From the NCBI GenBank assembly GCA_022605955.1, contig JAKCOZ010000005.1, positions 44,010,950-44,074,949 on the forward strand: a stretch of DNA of 64,000 nt, read 5' to 3'. The DNA is from Rallus limicola. Taxonomy: Eukaryota > Chordata > Aves > Gruiformes > Rallidae. Shown piece by piece: positions 37,961-50,666 of the stretch (its first letter is position 1; each line of letters opens with the position of its first letter). The notes beneath the pieces were generated by a model. That model had not been told where the DNA came from. It saw only the letters and a list, made by a program, of their open reading frames with translations, and did not search any database. Position numbers and translations under genes: made by a program.

Positions 37961-40900
37961 CGGCACTCTGCTGTTTTTGCCAGAGTAAAATGCGTTATTA
38001 GACAAAAAGATTAATGTCTCAGAATTTCACGTTTTGGGGGGCTCGGAGCTCTTAGTCACCAGATGCAACAAACCACAGATAATCATTACACGTGCCAGTA
38101 GCCCGTGATCCATGGGGCAAATTTCTTAGTTTCTTTTGAATGCCCAGAGAGCAAGAATGCAGCCTGCCTTTCACCAGCTATATGTGAATGAATGAGGTTG
38201 TAGTATGAGCAGGTATTCATTGGGAGGCATGGAATACTGCAACTGACATTTTGGGGTGAAAAAAGACCATGATGTTAGGAAACAAAGTCTGTTTCCACCA
38301 TAGTCTAACTGAGGCAATTCTTTCCTCTGTAACCTATCCAAGCAAAAAGTCGACACCATATGCTCAGGTTATTCTGGAAAAATCAGTTGGAAAGCAGAGG
38401 AGCAACAGTAGCAGTGTCTTGCCAGCCACAGCATTGGTTCTGTAGCCCAACAAGACAATCCAGAGACTCGTCGCTATCTTGTGCTCCATCTGTGGTTTCA
38501 TGAGAAAGCCACAGGGAGGGAATGAGGAAAGAACGCTCAGCCTCTTCACACTCCAACAATAAAATAATGTAAACAAGCTGAACGAGCATGTGAAGAAGTT
38601 TGTGTTTCATAAGGCACAAACCCAAACTCTTCAGAAGGGGTTATACTGCTGCCCTCTGCTGCTGGGAACTTGTGCGGCTCATCTGCCTAGCGAGCAGAAA
38701 CACGGGACACTTGTCGTAAATCCACTGACTAGCAGCACTGCGGCCAAGAGCCTCGCGGCTCAGGAGAGTGGGCAAGTGAGGCAGAGGCCTGCAGCTCTGC
38801 ACCCGCTAACGCTGGGTGGGGTGGGCTGGCCCACTTCAGTACTGCTACCTGGGTGCAGCAGCCCTTGTTTGTTCACTTCTGCCCACAGCCAGGTGTTGAA
38901 AGTGATCAGACATCCATATACCAACATAGTCTTATAGTAGCTCTCTATGCTCCCAGCCATCAGGAATGGCTGTACTTCACCAGCAGTGGAAAAGGCAAAT
39001 GGAAATATTGTTACAACTTAATGGTGAGGAGTGTGCTTTTTCAGCTGCTTCTGACCTTGGAGCTCTGCATGTCCCTGGTGGGTCGGCAGTGGCACAATTT
39101 ATGGTGACTTTAAGTTGTCACTGATAGGGAACCTGAATGCTTGCAATCTCCCTCTGTTTCTGGACAAGCCTATCTAACTTGCAAAATCTCTTCTAATCAC
39201 TAGTGTGGTTTAGACAGACTACTGGAGTGAAGTTTATATCACACTCCGTAAAACTCAATCTGTGCCTATGCAACTGCTCTTGACCCATAGTAATTCAGAG
39301 CTATTATCTCTTAGTGACCTTTGGAATATTGTGAGGAACTGGACACAACCCAAAAGGGTTGGAGTTCAAAGGAATATGCCTAGAATAGGTAGATAATAGG
39401 GAATAGGAAATCTTACTTGTGGATTTGCATTGGGAAAACTGGCTCTGTCATCACAGCGAGTATATAAGCAACCCTCACTTGGCAGCAATTATTTCCTTTC
39501 GAAACTAACCCCTAACAAATTATTTTGAATGTCTAGATCTTTTATGTCCAAAATAAAAACAGTCCATTGTATTCAGAAAGCTTGCTGGTGTTGGGACAAA
39601 GCATTGCTATCTAAAAATTGCTTGCATTAAGTTCCTCTTATGCATTTCCTTACGCAAAGGCTTTCATGGCTCTGACTTTACAACCTCAAACAGCTTTGTA
39701 CCTGCTGAGTTAGAAAAAACAACATACCCAGGCAAACAGCAGGCATTAAGTAAATGAGCATTCGGTGCATTACCCAGACAATATAAAGCTGCCCACGCAC
39801 CACACCTATACAACAAAGGAGAGGTTACAATGATGGCAAGCAGTGTGGAAGAGGTTCTGAAAAGGAAAGGGCAGCAGCTCCAGCTCTCTTTCCTTGGAAA
39901 AAAGGCATATATTTTTAGAAGCAGTTGGCTCAGCCTCTAAACCAAACCATGAGTATTTGTCAGTGAATACACAGCATTTTCAGATATTTCCTGTGATGAG
40001 CAGAACACCCAAGAGACTGGGTGGAGAGCACTAAATACTACAACAGTAACAATGGTGTTGGCATGGTTTACTCCACAGGACGACCTGTGTGACATCTTTA
40101 AGGCAAGAGAAGCACTTATAATGCTGCAAGGTAGCTGCTCTCTCTGTTAGCATAACACACCCATTTATTCATGCTCCTAACTGATGATAAACAAGTATTA
40201 CAAGATATTAAGATGTTTCCCTTTATATTTGCTTGGGTACAGCAATGTAAAATTGTTATTCAAATAATGAGTCACATGGCAGTCTTGGAGTGGGAGGAAC
40301 AGTAGCTGTTGGCAGAGTAACATTCGTGTGCTGCATACCAGTGACATATGTCTTTGGCATGACTGGTTTCCACACTGGGGCTTTTTGGGGTTTGGTAGGA
40401 TTTTTGTTGGCTTATAGTTACTAGAAGTTGCATATTGCTTGACAGAAAGCTTCAGTAGGTGGTGGTAGGAGTTACTACAGAACTCTCTCCTCAGTCCATA
40501 AGGAATGAAGAGCCATGAACTCTGAATGCCAATATCATAAGAGCATATCTTCATAAGCACTAGGTCAAGGATCACAGCAGTAAGCCAGGCCAACTCTCTA
40601 CTCCCTATTCATTCTGAGACCTCTGGACATAACCTGGCATTTCGCATAACCTGCTGCATAATTTGGAATTTACTCTTTGTCTAATGGGGCTCCAGGTCCT
40701 GGACACAGACTGACTGTCTGCAGGAAAGCACTACAGTATCAGTTCTGACGGCCTTGGCCCAAATCTCTCCTACAGTTAAGTATTTCCTGTTCACCTGAGT
40801 TCCCACTTATCAGCAGACTTGGCTATTTCAACACTCCGAGGACACTTGACATTTTTCAAGCACAGATTCTACAAGACAAGATTCTAACTTAATTGATTTC

Positions 40901-43900
40901 TGGATTTTTTTTTGTGTGTGCTGGTATGCTTCTATGCAAACAGAAGTGATGCTTGGTGCCCTTTATTAATTTGCTTTTAAGTGTGGAATTTCATTATCAA
41001 GCTGGATATAAGCAAATAGCACACAGCGTTAACATCCATTAAATCAACCATAAACCAAGTCCTTTACACCCATATACCCTTCTGAGAACAGGAGCCTTCC
41101 ATCTGCAAGATATTTAAATCTGGACTTACTCCTCCCAGTATCACACCCAGAACTGCAGTAAGCATACACAATTAGAAACAGAAGAAAGTTGTTTCAAGTT
41201 TTCCAGCAAGTGCAAGACACTGCTGAAGAAGCCTCGGGTCTCTGCAGCTTCCACAACTGATGGAAGGAAGATTAGCAGTGAAAAGAATGTGGGAACAAGC
41301 CCACTGAATTCAGAGCTACACCAGTATAAACCAGCTGAGCCACTGCTCCATTTATTTCAAAGCAAAACAGACTGTTTGCATCACAAGTACTAGACATCAG
41401 GATTCTTGACGTGAACACCACTTGCTTGAATCACACAGTAACACACACTCTGAAGGAACAGTCAGCACTGATGGTACTGGAATTCTCCAGAACTATCAAA
41501 ACATTAATAAAAAACATTGTGTCCATGTTAGTATCAAAAATACTTTTTGTGTCCGGAGCAAAGCAGCTACTCTCCCAAGGATTATTATTTCTCCTACTTA
41601 TTTCTTTGCAGGCTTTCTTTCCCAGGCAGTGCTCCTGTTTGTTCTCATTCTGGTGCCTACTGATCTTTAACAGTCTGAAAGCACTCAGAAAGCTTTTTTC
41701 CCTAAACAAGAGGAAACACTGTATGCTCAAAAGAATACATTAGGGGTGTGAAAAGCTGATAAAGGTATCAGACTCAAACTGATCCCTCCACAGATGGATG
41801 GTTGCAGAACCTCACAATACAACTCTCCTCGCCCTGAGGAACATCTTCACTCATGGGCTATGAAGTCCCACACTCTTTGCTTTCCTGTTGCCCCCATCCT
41901 CCATGGTGACTCCAGTTCTTTTCTGCAAGTTGTAATGTTTAGGCACCATCAAGGTTCACAGCTGTGCAGGAAAAGCCATTTCTAACTTGGCTACACTACA
42001 AAACTGGAACAAAAAATGGGATTTACTTCATCCCTCTGAGAAATGTCCCTTGCTTTCAGCTACCTTTTTTACAGTGTATTTTGAAGTGCACTGCTCTGCA
42101 TTGTTCTCTTTTCTCAAGTAGCTTTAGAGTCCTCAATGATCTAAGTTATGGGGATAGGTTAACATGGAAATTGAACAACACTGAAAACTGGAGAATGTAA
42201 AAATATCTTTGAGAAGGAAAAGCCCATAGCTGTTTCTCCACTTGTAAACAGAAATAGAGAAGCTTGCTCATGTGACATGTCTCTCTCCAGATGAGATAAG
42301 GCAGTGGGATTGCTCAGGCTTGTACGGTTTGGAGCACTGCACTCATGAAGCACACACCACTTCTGCATTCTGTGCATGTTTATAAGTTACAAAAACTTAA
42401 ACATCAAATTAAAGCTGATATATTGAACCCAGAAACTGTTTCTTACCTGTAAAACTTCATGTTCTTCATATGTGAGAATCTGATCAATGGGTATTAACAT
42501 GAATTAAATACAGATGACATCCATGGTGGGTGTAGGAATAAGACAAGTCTAAATGTCTCTCCACATTTTGAAGTTAAATATATTCTGTTTTGCATGTGGT
42601 TTGTACTCTGTTTTAACAGGAAAAAAATCAATACTCATCCACTTTGTTTTACAGACATGTATGAAAATGAATTAGTTTTATGAACAGTCATATTTTGATG
42701 CAGAATTTATCTCTTTAATATGGCAGCTGAAGAAATCTCAGAATTTATGTAATTACTGATTTATGCTGTGAAGTCTGTGGACCAGAAAAATATTACAGTA
42801 ACACCCAACTGCAGACAGGCACACGGTTTGCTTGGTAAGTCTGAATGCACCTATAAAAGATTAGATGTGCTAGAGCAAGAACAACTTAGTCATGCCAGAA
42901 AGTAGAAGAGGAAAGGGTTATGTTGACTTCTGCTGTGGAAGTAGCAACAGAAGGGCAGTTATATGTTTAGGAGTATGCAGTACTAGCTTTTGTAACCAAG
43001 AGCAATGCCCCCACTGACACCATCAGGAGGCACATCAGGGGAGGCTAAGGCTCACTGTAAATCAGAATCTGAGGACAAACATCCTACATCCTACATCCAA
43101 CTCCAGTGGATTGGGCTTTTTCCCCTCATTCCTTCCTTCCCAGAGTTTGAAGTTACAGAAAGAGATGCCAGAAGCTGGTTTAGAAAAATATTCTCTGGAC
43201 TCCTCTGGATAAACAGCAGACAACTGTTGAAATAACATTACATAAACTTTATACTGCTAATGTTTCCTTGCTTACCTTCATGCCACAAACACAATTTTGC
43301 TCTTTTGATTTCCCCAAGACTTAGTTGCCTGGAGCTATGCTTACACCTGTACCATTTGTTTGCATCTAGTCTTTTAAGGGATGGGAAACATACACTACAC
43401 AGAACTTGTGTATGCCAGTATTTAAGAGACTATAGTTCTAGAAGTCTTTATTTTCTCCCTCCCACTGCACATGGGCCTTAAATCACATTACTTTAGCATG
43501 AAACTACACCAGAGCAGAGATCAACTTCCTCTGATCTAGTGTCTCAAACTAAAGCATGGTGACAGAAAGCAGCTGCTAGGACATACCTTTGTCTCCTCAT
43601 GCTTCCCAGGACTACTGACATTTGAAAACTAGTATCTGAACAGATCTCTGGACAAAGAGCAAAAGAGCTACAAACGGAGAAGGGAGTCCAAGGATGACTC
43701 AGAATGCTCTGTCCCCACTGCCACAAGCAAATGACTGTTCTTTTTCTCAGGCTTTTGTTCATAGGGTGCAAATGCCCTTTTTTGTTAAATGAAGTCAAGC
43801 TTATTATAAACCAGGCCCTTGTACAAGTCCAACAAGTGCTACAATTAAATGGCATACAACTTTCCAGTGCAAGTGCTTTATCCCACGAGTTGCTAGCTAT

Positions 43901-46140
43901 GTGAAAGGGGCTGCTGAGCAATCTCGGCTGCAATGGACATCAGCATGGAAGGAAGGCTACTATGAGCTTCAGAGCAAGAGCTTAGAGCACTGCAGCACTG
44001 ACACTCTGCTGAGCAATCTCTGCTGCAATGGACAACAGCATGGAAGGAAGGCTACTATGAGCCTCAGAGCAAGAGCTTAGAGCACTGCAGCACTGACACT
44101 CTGATCGCTGATTGGCAAGAAATTAAAGGGAAGCATTAAAATCAGTGTGAGGTTCCATGCAGTTACTTTCATGCAAATTTAGGAAAGGTGCATACACTTT
44201 GTGGAAAAGATGCTTATTCATCAAAAGAACTGCTTGCCCTTTCAAAGTGCATTGTTAGGAAGTAACCACTAACAAACCAACCTTTATGACTGTGTAATGC
44301 AGTTACATGTGTTAGCAGTGAGAATCAAGAAGACCAGTGTCTAAAGGGCATTTGGTAGTGTTCTCTCAACTACTCCACCTGCTCCTAGAAGAAACAGATT
44401 TTCAAGGGATACAGGTTTTATTACTCCAAAAAGGAAAGTAAAAGTCACTTTGGAATATCAATTCCCCTCAAACTTCACTCACTTTTATACATGTATTTCT
44501 GGTTTTATAAGTTTGTTTTAAGTGTAGCAATCTAAAATCTCAAGTTCCTGGCTCTCCCTTTAAGAATTTGTATTTTAACTTTCTACAAGAGATACTTTGA
44601 CTCTGTTCCCAATCTTTTAGTTCCTACATTACAAATGCAAGTATGGCAACACACCCACTCTTCCTCTCCCATGTTAAGTTTTTATTCAATCTTTGGCTCT
44701 AATTCTTTGCATAAGATAAAAACCCCTCTGAAAACCAAGTGATCCAAAAATACTCCTCTAATACTCATGGACAGTTCTTTTAGAGAACTTAACACACAGG
44801 AGTTCACAATTTGCCCACAACATCAGTATCCACAGATAACTCTCAGATTTAAAACCACAGCAAGTTCAAAGCATCCATTGGTTTCAGAAATCCAGTTTAA
44901 GAGACCTAACTCTCCAGAGCAGTTTTAAGAAGTACTTCGTATTTTCCAGCTTCATGGATTACAATTATAATTGCAAGGGCCACTAACTTTTCCAAGTCAG
45001 CCTTCAAACTACATCACGATGAAAGGAGAAACATGAGCAGTAAACACTTTAAAACCATACTTAGAAAACATTTTCCAGGTTTCCTTCAATGTAGGGATTG
45101 AAGTAACACCCATCTAAAGAGGGCATATTAAAAGCTCTGGTTCTGTCCTCCAAGCTGCCTTGTGCAAGGTTACACATCTGGTCTGAGAATCTCCCTGCTC
45201 AGAAGGGCCAATGACTGGAATAAGCTTGGAAAGAAGACACTGTCCCATCCATCTCCAGGAGCAATCAGTGTGGCTGTCTACATCAGTTAAGTACAGTTCC
45301 CCTCCTTCTGCCTGTACAGCTTCCCATACTTTTGTACTTTCTCCTTTTATTCAGTACTGGAAATGGACTGTAGCCCAGCCCACAAAATTTGAGAAACACA
45401 GAGACACTATCACATACAGCAATGAAAACACCACCACCACACTGTTAGCTCAATTTAGTTTGTACATACACAGTTTGAAAAATCTCCTACCAAGGCCAGC
45501 CACCGGCAGGCTTCCATGCTCATTCACGGTTTCAGCCCTCAAATTCCACACCACTGCTGTCTTCCACTGTCCTTAAGCTGTCCTTAGCAAAGCATAAACC
45601 ACTGCACAAGTCCTGTGGGAAAATTTTAGTCAAAAACACTCCAACAGGCCTAAAAACCTCAAAGCCTCAATCCATACAAAATACTGTAAGCAAGCAAGAT
45701 GAGGGAAATTTTATTCTGCACAACACTTACATTGTAGTGGGACTAGAAACAACTTTTTACAACAAATAATTGACTACAGCGATTCATTTCACTCACTTTT
45801 CTTCATTCCTGCTTGAAAAATCTCTTATGCACTTCCAGGAGCATGTTTTGTAGCTAAGTTACCCTCAACATTTTTACAGTAATAAAAGCTTATTTATATT
45901 ACATCTAATAGAAAATTACATTGGTAACACTAGCAATGGAAGACTTAATGCTTTAAGAAAAAGCCTCCAGGCTCCCCAGAATTACTTTAATACACATTTG
46001 TCAAAAATAAGGTAACAGCAATTCATGCAACCTAGGGTCACAGCATTGGCCAGTTCCTTTTCAAAAGGATGTTATGAGAAATTTAATAACAAATGTCTTA
46101 AAGTGTGCATGCATGTTTCTAGAAAAACTGAAAGATTAAA
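37961..46140. other. Intergenic region with no gene seen
   Basis: This is about 8 kb of AT-rich DNA between the SYNE3 promoter island and the 3' end of the SNHG10 transcript. Apart from the 95-bp tandem duplication at 43911-44100, no gene, RNA or transposon is recognised. Open frames of 80-130 codons occur on both strands but show no family resemblance. Confidence 0.6.
43911..44100. repeat. Tandem duplication, two 95-bp copies
   Basis: The unit starts CTGCTGAGCAATCTC and ends GCACTGACACT. Copy 1 is 43911-44005 and copy 2 is 44006-44100; they differ at three bases. The near-identity indicates a recent event. No gene is nearby. Confidence 0.97.
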
Positions 46141-47114
46141 GGGTATATGACAAAAATAAAATCTTTATTGAAATAGTGTAACACCAAGTTTAAAAATACT
46201 AACATATAAAATAAAAAGCGTTATAATGAAGAATCTCCATAACAACTTCATCCACTTCACTAACACATTAATGGCTTCAAGAGTCTTGAATTTTTACTTT
46301 GAAAAATGTCTCATGCAGTTGAAACTCATGTGTGATGACACATACTTAGTACTATCTGCCTTCTGCCATAGAGGAGATTAAAGGGACAGTGCTGTTTAAT
46401 AAAGCTGAGGGAAGTTTTCTGTAACACGAGATGCACTTCTCAAGTGAGATGTAAAAATGCTGTATTTCTTCTTTAAAAAAGTTTATGTAGAAGAGAAGGG
46501 AATTAAATGCTGAACAAGAACAGATACAATCATTCTTAGCAGTAACAACCTTTCAACTAGTCTGCCATTTTAGTGGTGTGAAACTAGGGGATCACCTGCA
46601 GCCCAGACTGAAGCTGCCAGAGTTCCTCCTGGACTCAAACCCCATGCTAGCCACTAGCGGGAGCTTTGCTTGCCTCACCACAATTTCAAGTTTTTAACAA
46701 CAGAAGCACTTCTGTCACCCTCGCTATACCAAGAGTACATTGGTAGAACTTAACTAGGGCTCAAGAATCTTTATTACAGGCAGAATACGCCTTGGGGTTT
46801 TCCCACAGTTACCACAGACCTGCAGACATCTCCAGCATTTTAAGGAAATTACAATTTGTAAGAATTACCATACCAAGTTAAATCACACAGAGCCCAGGAC
46901 TCTCTGCAACACTAGTCAAAAAGGAAACTCACAGGAAGCAAATAGTTATAGTTATGCTTATAGTTATAATCCCAGTCCTTAGCTTTCAAGGGCTCAAGAC
47001 AGGACCCAGTAACAGTCTCTGAATTTAGCCAATCAATTATACTTTCTTGAGTTTGATCAGGTTGTTTTTTTTTTTTTTCCCAGGCCCATGAAAGATTCTG
47101 GCATTCATTAACTG
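46140..47114 (-). ncRNA. SNHG10: SNHG10 last exon (predicted)
   Basis: A strong minus-strand acceptor (TGCCTCTGTTCACCCAG, with a second CAG three bases on) sets the exon start at 47114 or 47111. An AATAAA at 46169-46164 on the minus strand sets the end near 46140. The exon has a run of 14 A at 47078-47065. The assignment rests on position (between SYNE3 and GLRX5, minus strand, around SCARNA13) rather than on sequence match to the human host RNA, which is poorly conserved. Confidence 0.5.
46164..46169 (-). terminator. SNHG10: Poly(A) signal for the SNHG10 transcript
   Basis: AATAAA lies on the minus strand (TTTATT on the plus strand). A plus-strand AATAAA also occurs a few bases away, but no plus-strand gene ends here. 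Confidence 0.45.
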
Positions 47115-48576
47115 CTGGGTGAACAGAGGCAAGAGGTGTTCTCATTAGAGATAAGCACGTAAGTTCAATGTATATAAAACTATGCTTCCTCTGCAATACT
47201 GAAGGACTCAAGCAGTGCTACAGTCTGCAAATGCAGAACAATGATCTAACAGACTCTGGTCAGGCAGAATAGAATAGTTGCAAGAAGCTTGGTTATCTCA
47301 AAGAATAATTCTACTACTCTATTACAAAAGGCCATACTACACGGTCCTTGCTCCAGGACACCTTCACAATTCAGAGTGTTACTACAAAAAGACATATACT
47401 GAGTGTCTCATTGTAAGGTCCACATTCAAGCTTGAACATCATCTTCCATTCTATCTGTAAGATATGGGGATCAGACATTTTTGATTAGCATGACTTCCCC
47501 CTACCGAAGGCATCTTTACATGATCCAAGTCAAATACTGCCTTAGATCACAAAGATCTAAGCACTTCAAAATAACCAGGAATTCTTCAGATATTTCTTCA
47601 GCATACACAATTTAGACATCCCACACAGGTATTAACTGTGCAGTCAGAACTGTAGGCACATTTTAAGCATTCTTAATACTCTCAAAATTAAGGTTATGTT
47701 GGGGCTGCCAGATATTGCCTGGATGGTATGCAGAAATTATTTACCTGGAATGCAGAACAGCTGGCACTGTCTTCAAAAGACACTAAAACCACTTAAGTAG
47801 AGCTCAATTATTACAGCACAGTAAGGGAATTCATTTCCAGGCACTATCATGAGCCAGAAAGACACAGACATATTTGACTTGGACACAGAGATGTGTCCTG
47901 TTCTGATAAGCTGAAATGAAACTTTTCTTCTGATCTTTCTCACCAGTTAATTTAGCCCTCTCCTTTTAAAAGCAATCAAAAAACCCCACACCTTTCTGCT
48001 GACAGTATCACTGTTCTCAGATGCCTGCCTTCTTGTGGTCTATGTAAGAACCTCAAGCCACCAATTCATAACTGGAAATTGTGTTCAGCATAACACTTGA
48101 AAGTAACAATCTGTGAGTAACTGAGCATTTAAGCCCTGCAGCAGTTTGCATACTGGTACTTTTATTACTGTTTTCAAAATGAGGTGATAATAGGTCTTGC
48201 AACAGGAACATCAGCAAAACTTCAGTAGTCCTATGGGAGTCCCATTAACATTTCTTCTGAACAGGTGATTTAAATCATTATCTGGAAAATACAAGAAGTT
48301 TCACTCAGACTGACAGAAGACTGGAAAAGTAATAAATAATGATCTCTGTTTCTAGAGTGTATATGGGCTAGTTGTTGTAAGTCTTAGCAGGGAAAAGTGT
48401 TTATCCACTATTAGAGTACTGCTTATTTCATAATCTAAAAGCATTTGACCATACTAGATATTTCATTTAAAACATTCTGTTAAGCTTAGTATTATCTCAC
48501 AAAATTACAGTAACTAACTATAAATCCAGGTACTTTTATTTAACCTAGTACACAGACTTCAGAGAAGCCTTCTAGC
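47115..48576 (-). other. SNHG10: SNHG10 intron, 3' part
   Basis: This is AT-rich sequence between the scaRNA and the predicted last exon. A region around 47700-47770 can fold into a short hairpin but lacks H/ACA boxes. Nothing else is supported. Confidence 0.5.
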
Positions 48577-48855
48577 ATTTGTAGCAGTTTTTCAGTGTTC
48601 AGCAGTTGTTACTCTATTTGCTAAACAACATCAGACTGCGAAACTGCTCTTACTGTTGATAGATCAATAATGACATGGGATAAGTCATTATCTCCGTGGC
48701 AACAGAATTGGAACTGTTAGAGGAATATTGCGCATGTTGCTGCTGCAACTCTTACAGGCATGCCTCGGCTTCCTCACACAGGTACTCTCTCTGCAAGCCT
48801 GGTATGCCCAGAGTACTAACAACCAAGGGCACCTCTTAGACTACAGAGGATTAAA
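48577..48855 (-). ncRNA. SCARNA13: SCARNA13 (U93), tandem H/ACA scaRNA
   Basis: About 279 nt fold into four hairpins. A: stem CTCTG/CAGAG (48848-48789), followed at once by box H AGAGTA (48788-48783). B: stem GAGGAA (48775-48770) with TTCCTC (48725-48720), then TA-ACA (ACA at 48717-48715). C: stem CTGTTG/CAACAG with inner stem ATAATGAC/GTCATTAT, then box H AGAGCA. D ends ACA (48582-48580) plus AAT. Hairpin C pockets CCACGG and ATCT pair with U5 CCGUGG (55-60) and AGAU (49-52), placing U53 in the pocket. Hairpin D pockets GATGTT and ACTGA pair with U2 56-61 and 49-53, placing U54 in the pocket, with 14 nt from pocket to ACA. U5 Psi53 and U2 Psi54 are the targets I recall for human U93, which is about 275 nt and also sits in SNHG10 next to GLRX5. 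It acts in Cajal bodies. Confidence 0.93.
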
Positions 48856-49646
48856 CTACAAATGTGGTTATGGTACTCAGGAAAGAGCATATCCTCACAA
48901 GGGTTTATAACAGTTTGACGTTCTTGTTTAACTTTCTCTTTTTATGAATCATCTCCTCCTAAGAGCAGCTAGAATTCAGGAACTTTTTCCCCACATTGCA
49001 CAACCCCGCAGCATGGTAACTGCAACACATAAGCCACAGAAGGCAACAATTTCTGTGCCTTCAGCATGACCATGCCTGTTTTGTGATGTTCCACTAAACC
49101 CAAAAGGTACCAACTTACAAAGTGCACTATGATCATCAACAATGCACAAACTTTGCCCTTACAAGTTACAACGAAAAGAATTTTTATTAATACATATATT
49201 TTAAATACTGCAGCAACTTTTTTTAAAAGTATGGACAAGCTATTCACGTGGGATGAGAAACTCCAAGTATGCCCCAATTCCATCTGGAATTTGTTCTAAC
49301 TAAAGTTATACAAAACACCACAGAAGTGATTCCTGAAAATACTTTTATAGAAAATTAATGACTAGTTGCCACTCAAGCATCAACTGGATCTCACAAAAAT
49401 CAAGAGCTAGCAGTCTTTGGAATACTGCAGAAAAGCCAGTCTGTGCAAAGCTCCCACATAAACAGAACTGGAGTGAAAAGCAGTATCTTTCTTAAAAATG
49501 CAAGTAACCCAAATGCTCATTCATATACCAGCGGTCCAGGTGCCAAAGCTGCAATGTTAATATTCAGACATTCACTATAGTTTGTTACCCATGAGAAACT
49601 GTGGTTTAATATTGCAAAAAGTTTTTCAATGTTTTCTTCTACTTAC
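48856..49646 (-). other. SNHG10: SNHG10 intron, 5' part
   Basis: This is AT-rich sequence between the exon 1 donor (ACT|GTAAGT) and SCARNA13. A minus-strand open frame here is not recognised as a protein. Confidence 0.55.
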
Positions 49647-49950
49647 AGTATGTACTTGGGCACTGTAGGAGACCTCCGTGCTCTGCTCAAAGTTACTGGA
49701 AAGAATCTGGTGTCCACCCAGGAAGTCAGAGCTGGCTGCACACACGGCTGCTTGCAGGGCACGTTCCAAATTCAGCACTTCTGTTGATGCCAGGCAGTTC
49801 TGCCTGTTTTCCAGCACCAACTGAAACAGCTCCATCTTGCTCTCCTCTCTCCACCTAGCTGCCACCCCTTCCAGCGACAATCTAAGCCGCGCAAGGCTAC
49901 CAGTTACTCAGGTCCCCTCTCCTAAGGCTAAAGCAAAGCACAAAAAGCGA
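49647..49950 (-). ncRNA. SNHG10: SNHG10 first exon (predicted), with an open reading frame
   Basis: The exon lies at the edge of the CpG island shared with GLRX5 and ends at a consensus donor ACT|GTAAGT (exon end 49647). The transcription start is not fixed; a C followed by a T run on the minus strand near 49948 would suit a 5'TOP-type snoRNA host. It contains an ATG at 49835 in a strong context (CAAGATGG). From there 63 codons stay open to the donor, beginning MELFQLVLENRQN and ending AQVHT. The human orthologue is regarded as non-coding, so this frame may be chance. I do not recognise the peptide. Confidence 0.55.
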
Positions 49951-50666
49951 CAGTTTTTGTGACATAAACCGCCAGCTTCACCCCGTTAAAAACCGATCAA
50001 AACCGAGCAAACAGACTCTGCAAGTGGCTGGGCGCAGCCAACACTACCCAGGCAGCAGGCTCGGCCAGCCCTTCGCCAGCTGCACGCGTAACGCCCCCAG
50101 TGCCAGCCCAAGGCGCCGCTCCCTCGCGGTCACGTCGCGACCACGGCGGCTAGCACACGCTCCGCCGCCGAGGCTAGGCCCAGCGCAGGCAGCCGGTACC
50201 TCCGCAGCCTGCTCCCCTCAGATTTCATTTCGGTGCCCGACACTGTACTCGCTCCCGGCTCGCCCCCCGGCCTCAGGGAGCTCCTCCGAAAAGAAAACCC
50301 AAACTGGACCCCGGGAGCGGCCGGTACGTGTCCCGGCTACCGCAGGCTCCCAGTGCGCCATCCTCGCGGCTCCGCGAAGCCCACGGGCCCTGCCCCATGC
50401 CAGGCACGAAGGCTGAGCACGGCGGCAGCCGCCCGATGGATTTCCCCGCCGCACCGCTCAGCCCTCGCCCCGAGCATCCCGCAGAGCCGGTGGTGAGAAG
50501 CGGGCAGCCCCAGAGCGGGCAGGCCAGCGCAGCCATCACAGGAAGGCCTGCCGTCCAGGGAGACAGAAGGCAATTAGAACACGCCGGTCCCTGCCGCTAC
50601 TCGGAAGCGGAAGGAGCTACCCAACCCGGAACTTCCCGCGCAATGCATCGCACCGGGACGCTCAGA

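Noticed and set aside
46912..47114. A protein-like minus-strand frame (NECQNLSWAWEK onward to YNYLLPV) with a GTGAGT after it.
   Set aside because: It needs a one-base phase from the previous exon, but the SNHG10 first exon ends in phase 0, and the frame runs through a 14-A tract. I treat it as an alternative frame of the last exon.
47700..47775. A second possible snoRNA in the SNHG10 intron (contains CAGATATT, complementary to U2).
   Set aside because: The complementary strand is the wrong one for the host transcript, and no H or ACA boxes fit.
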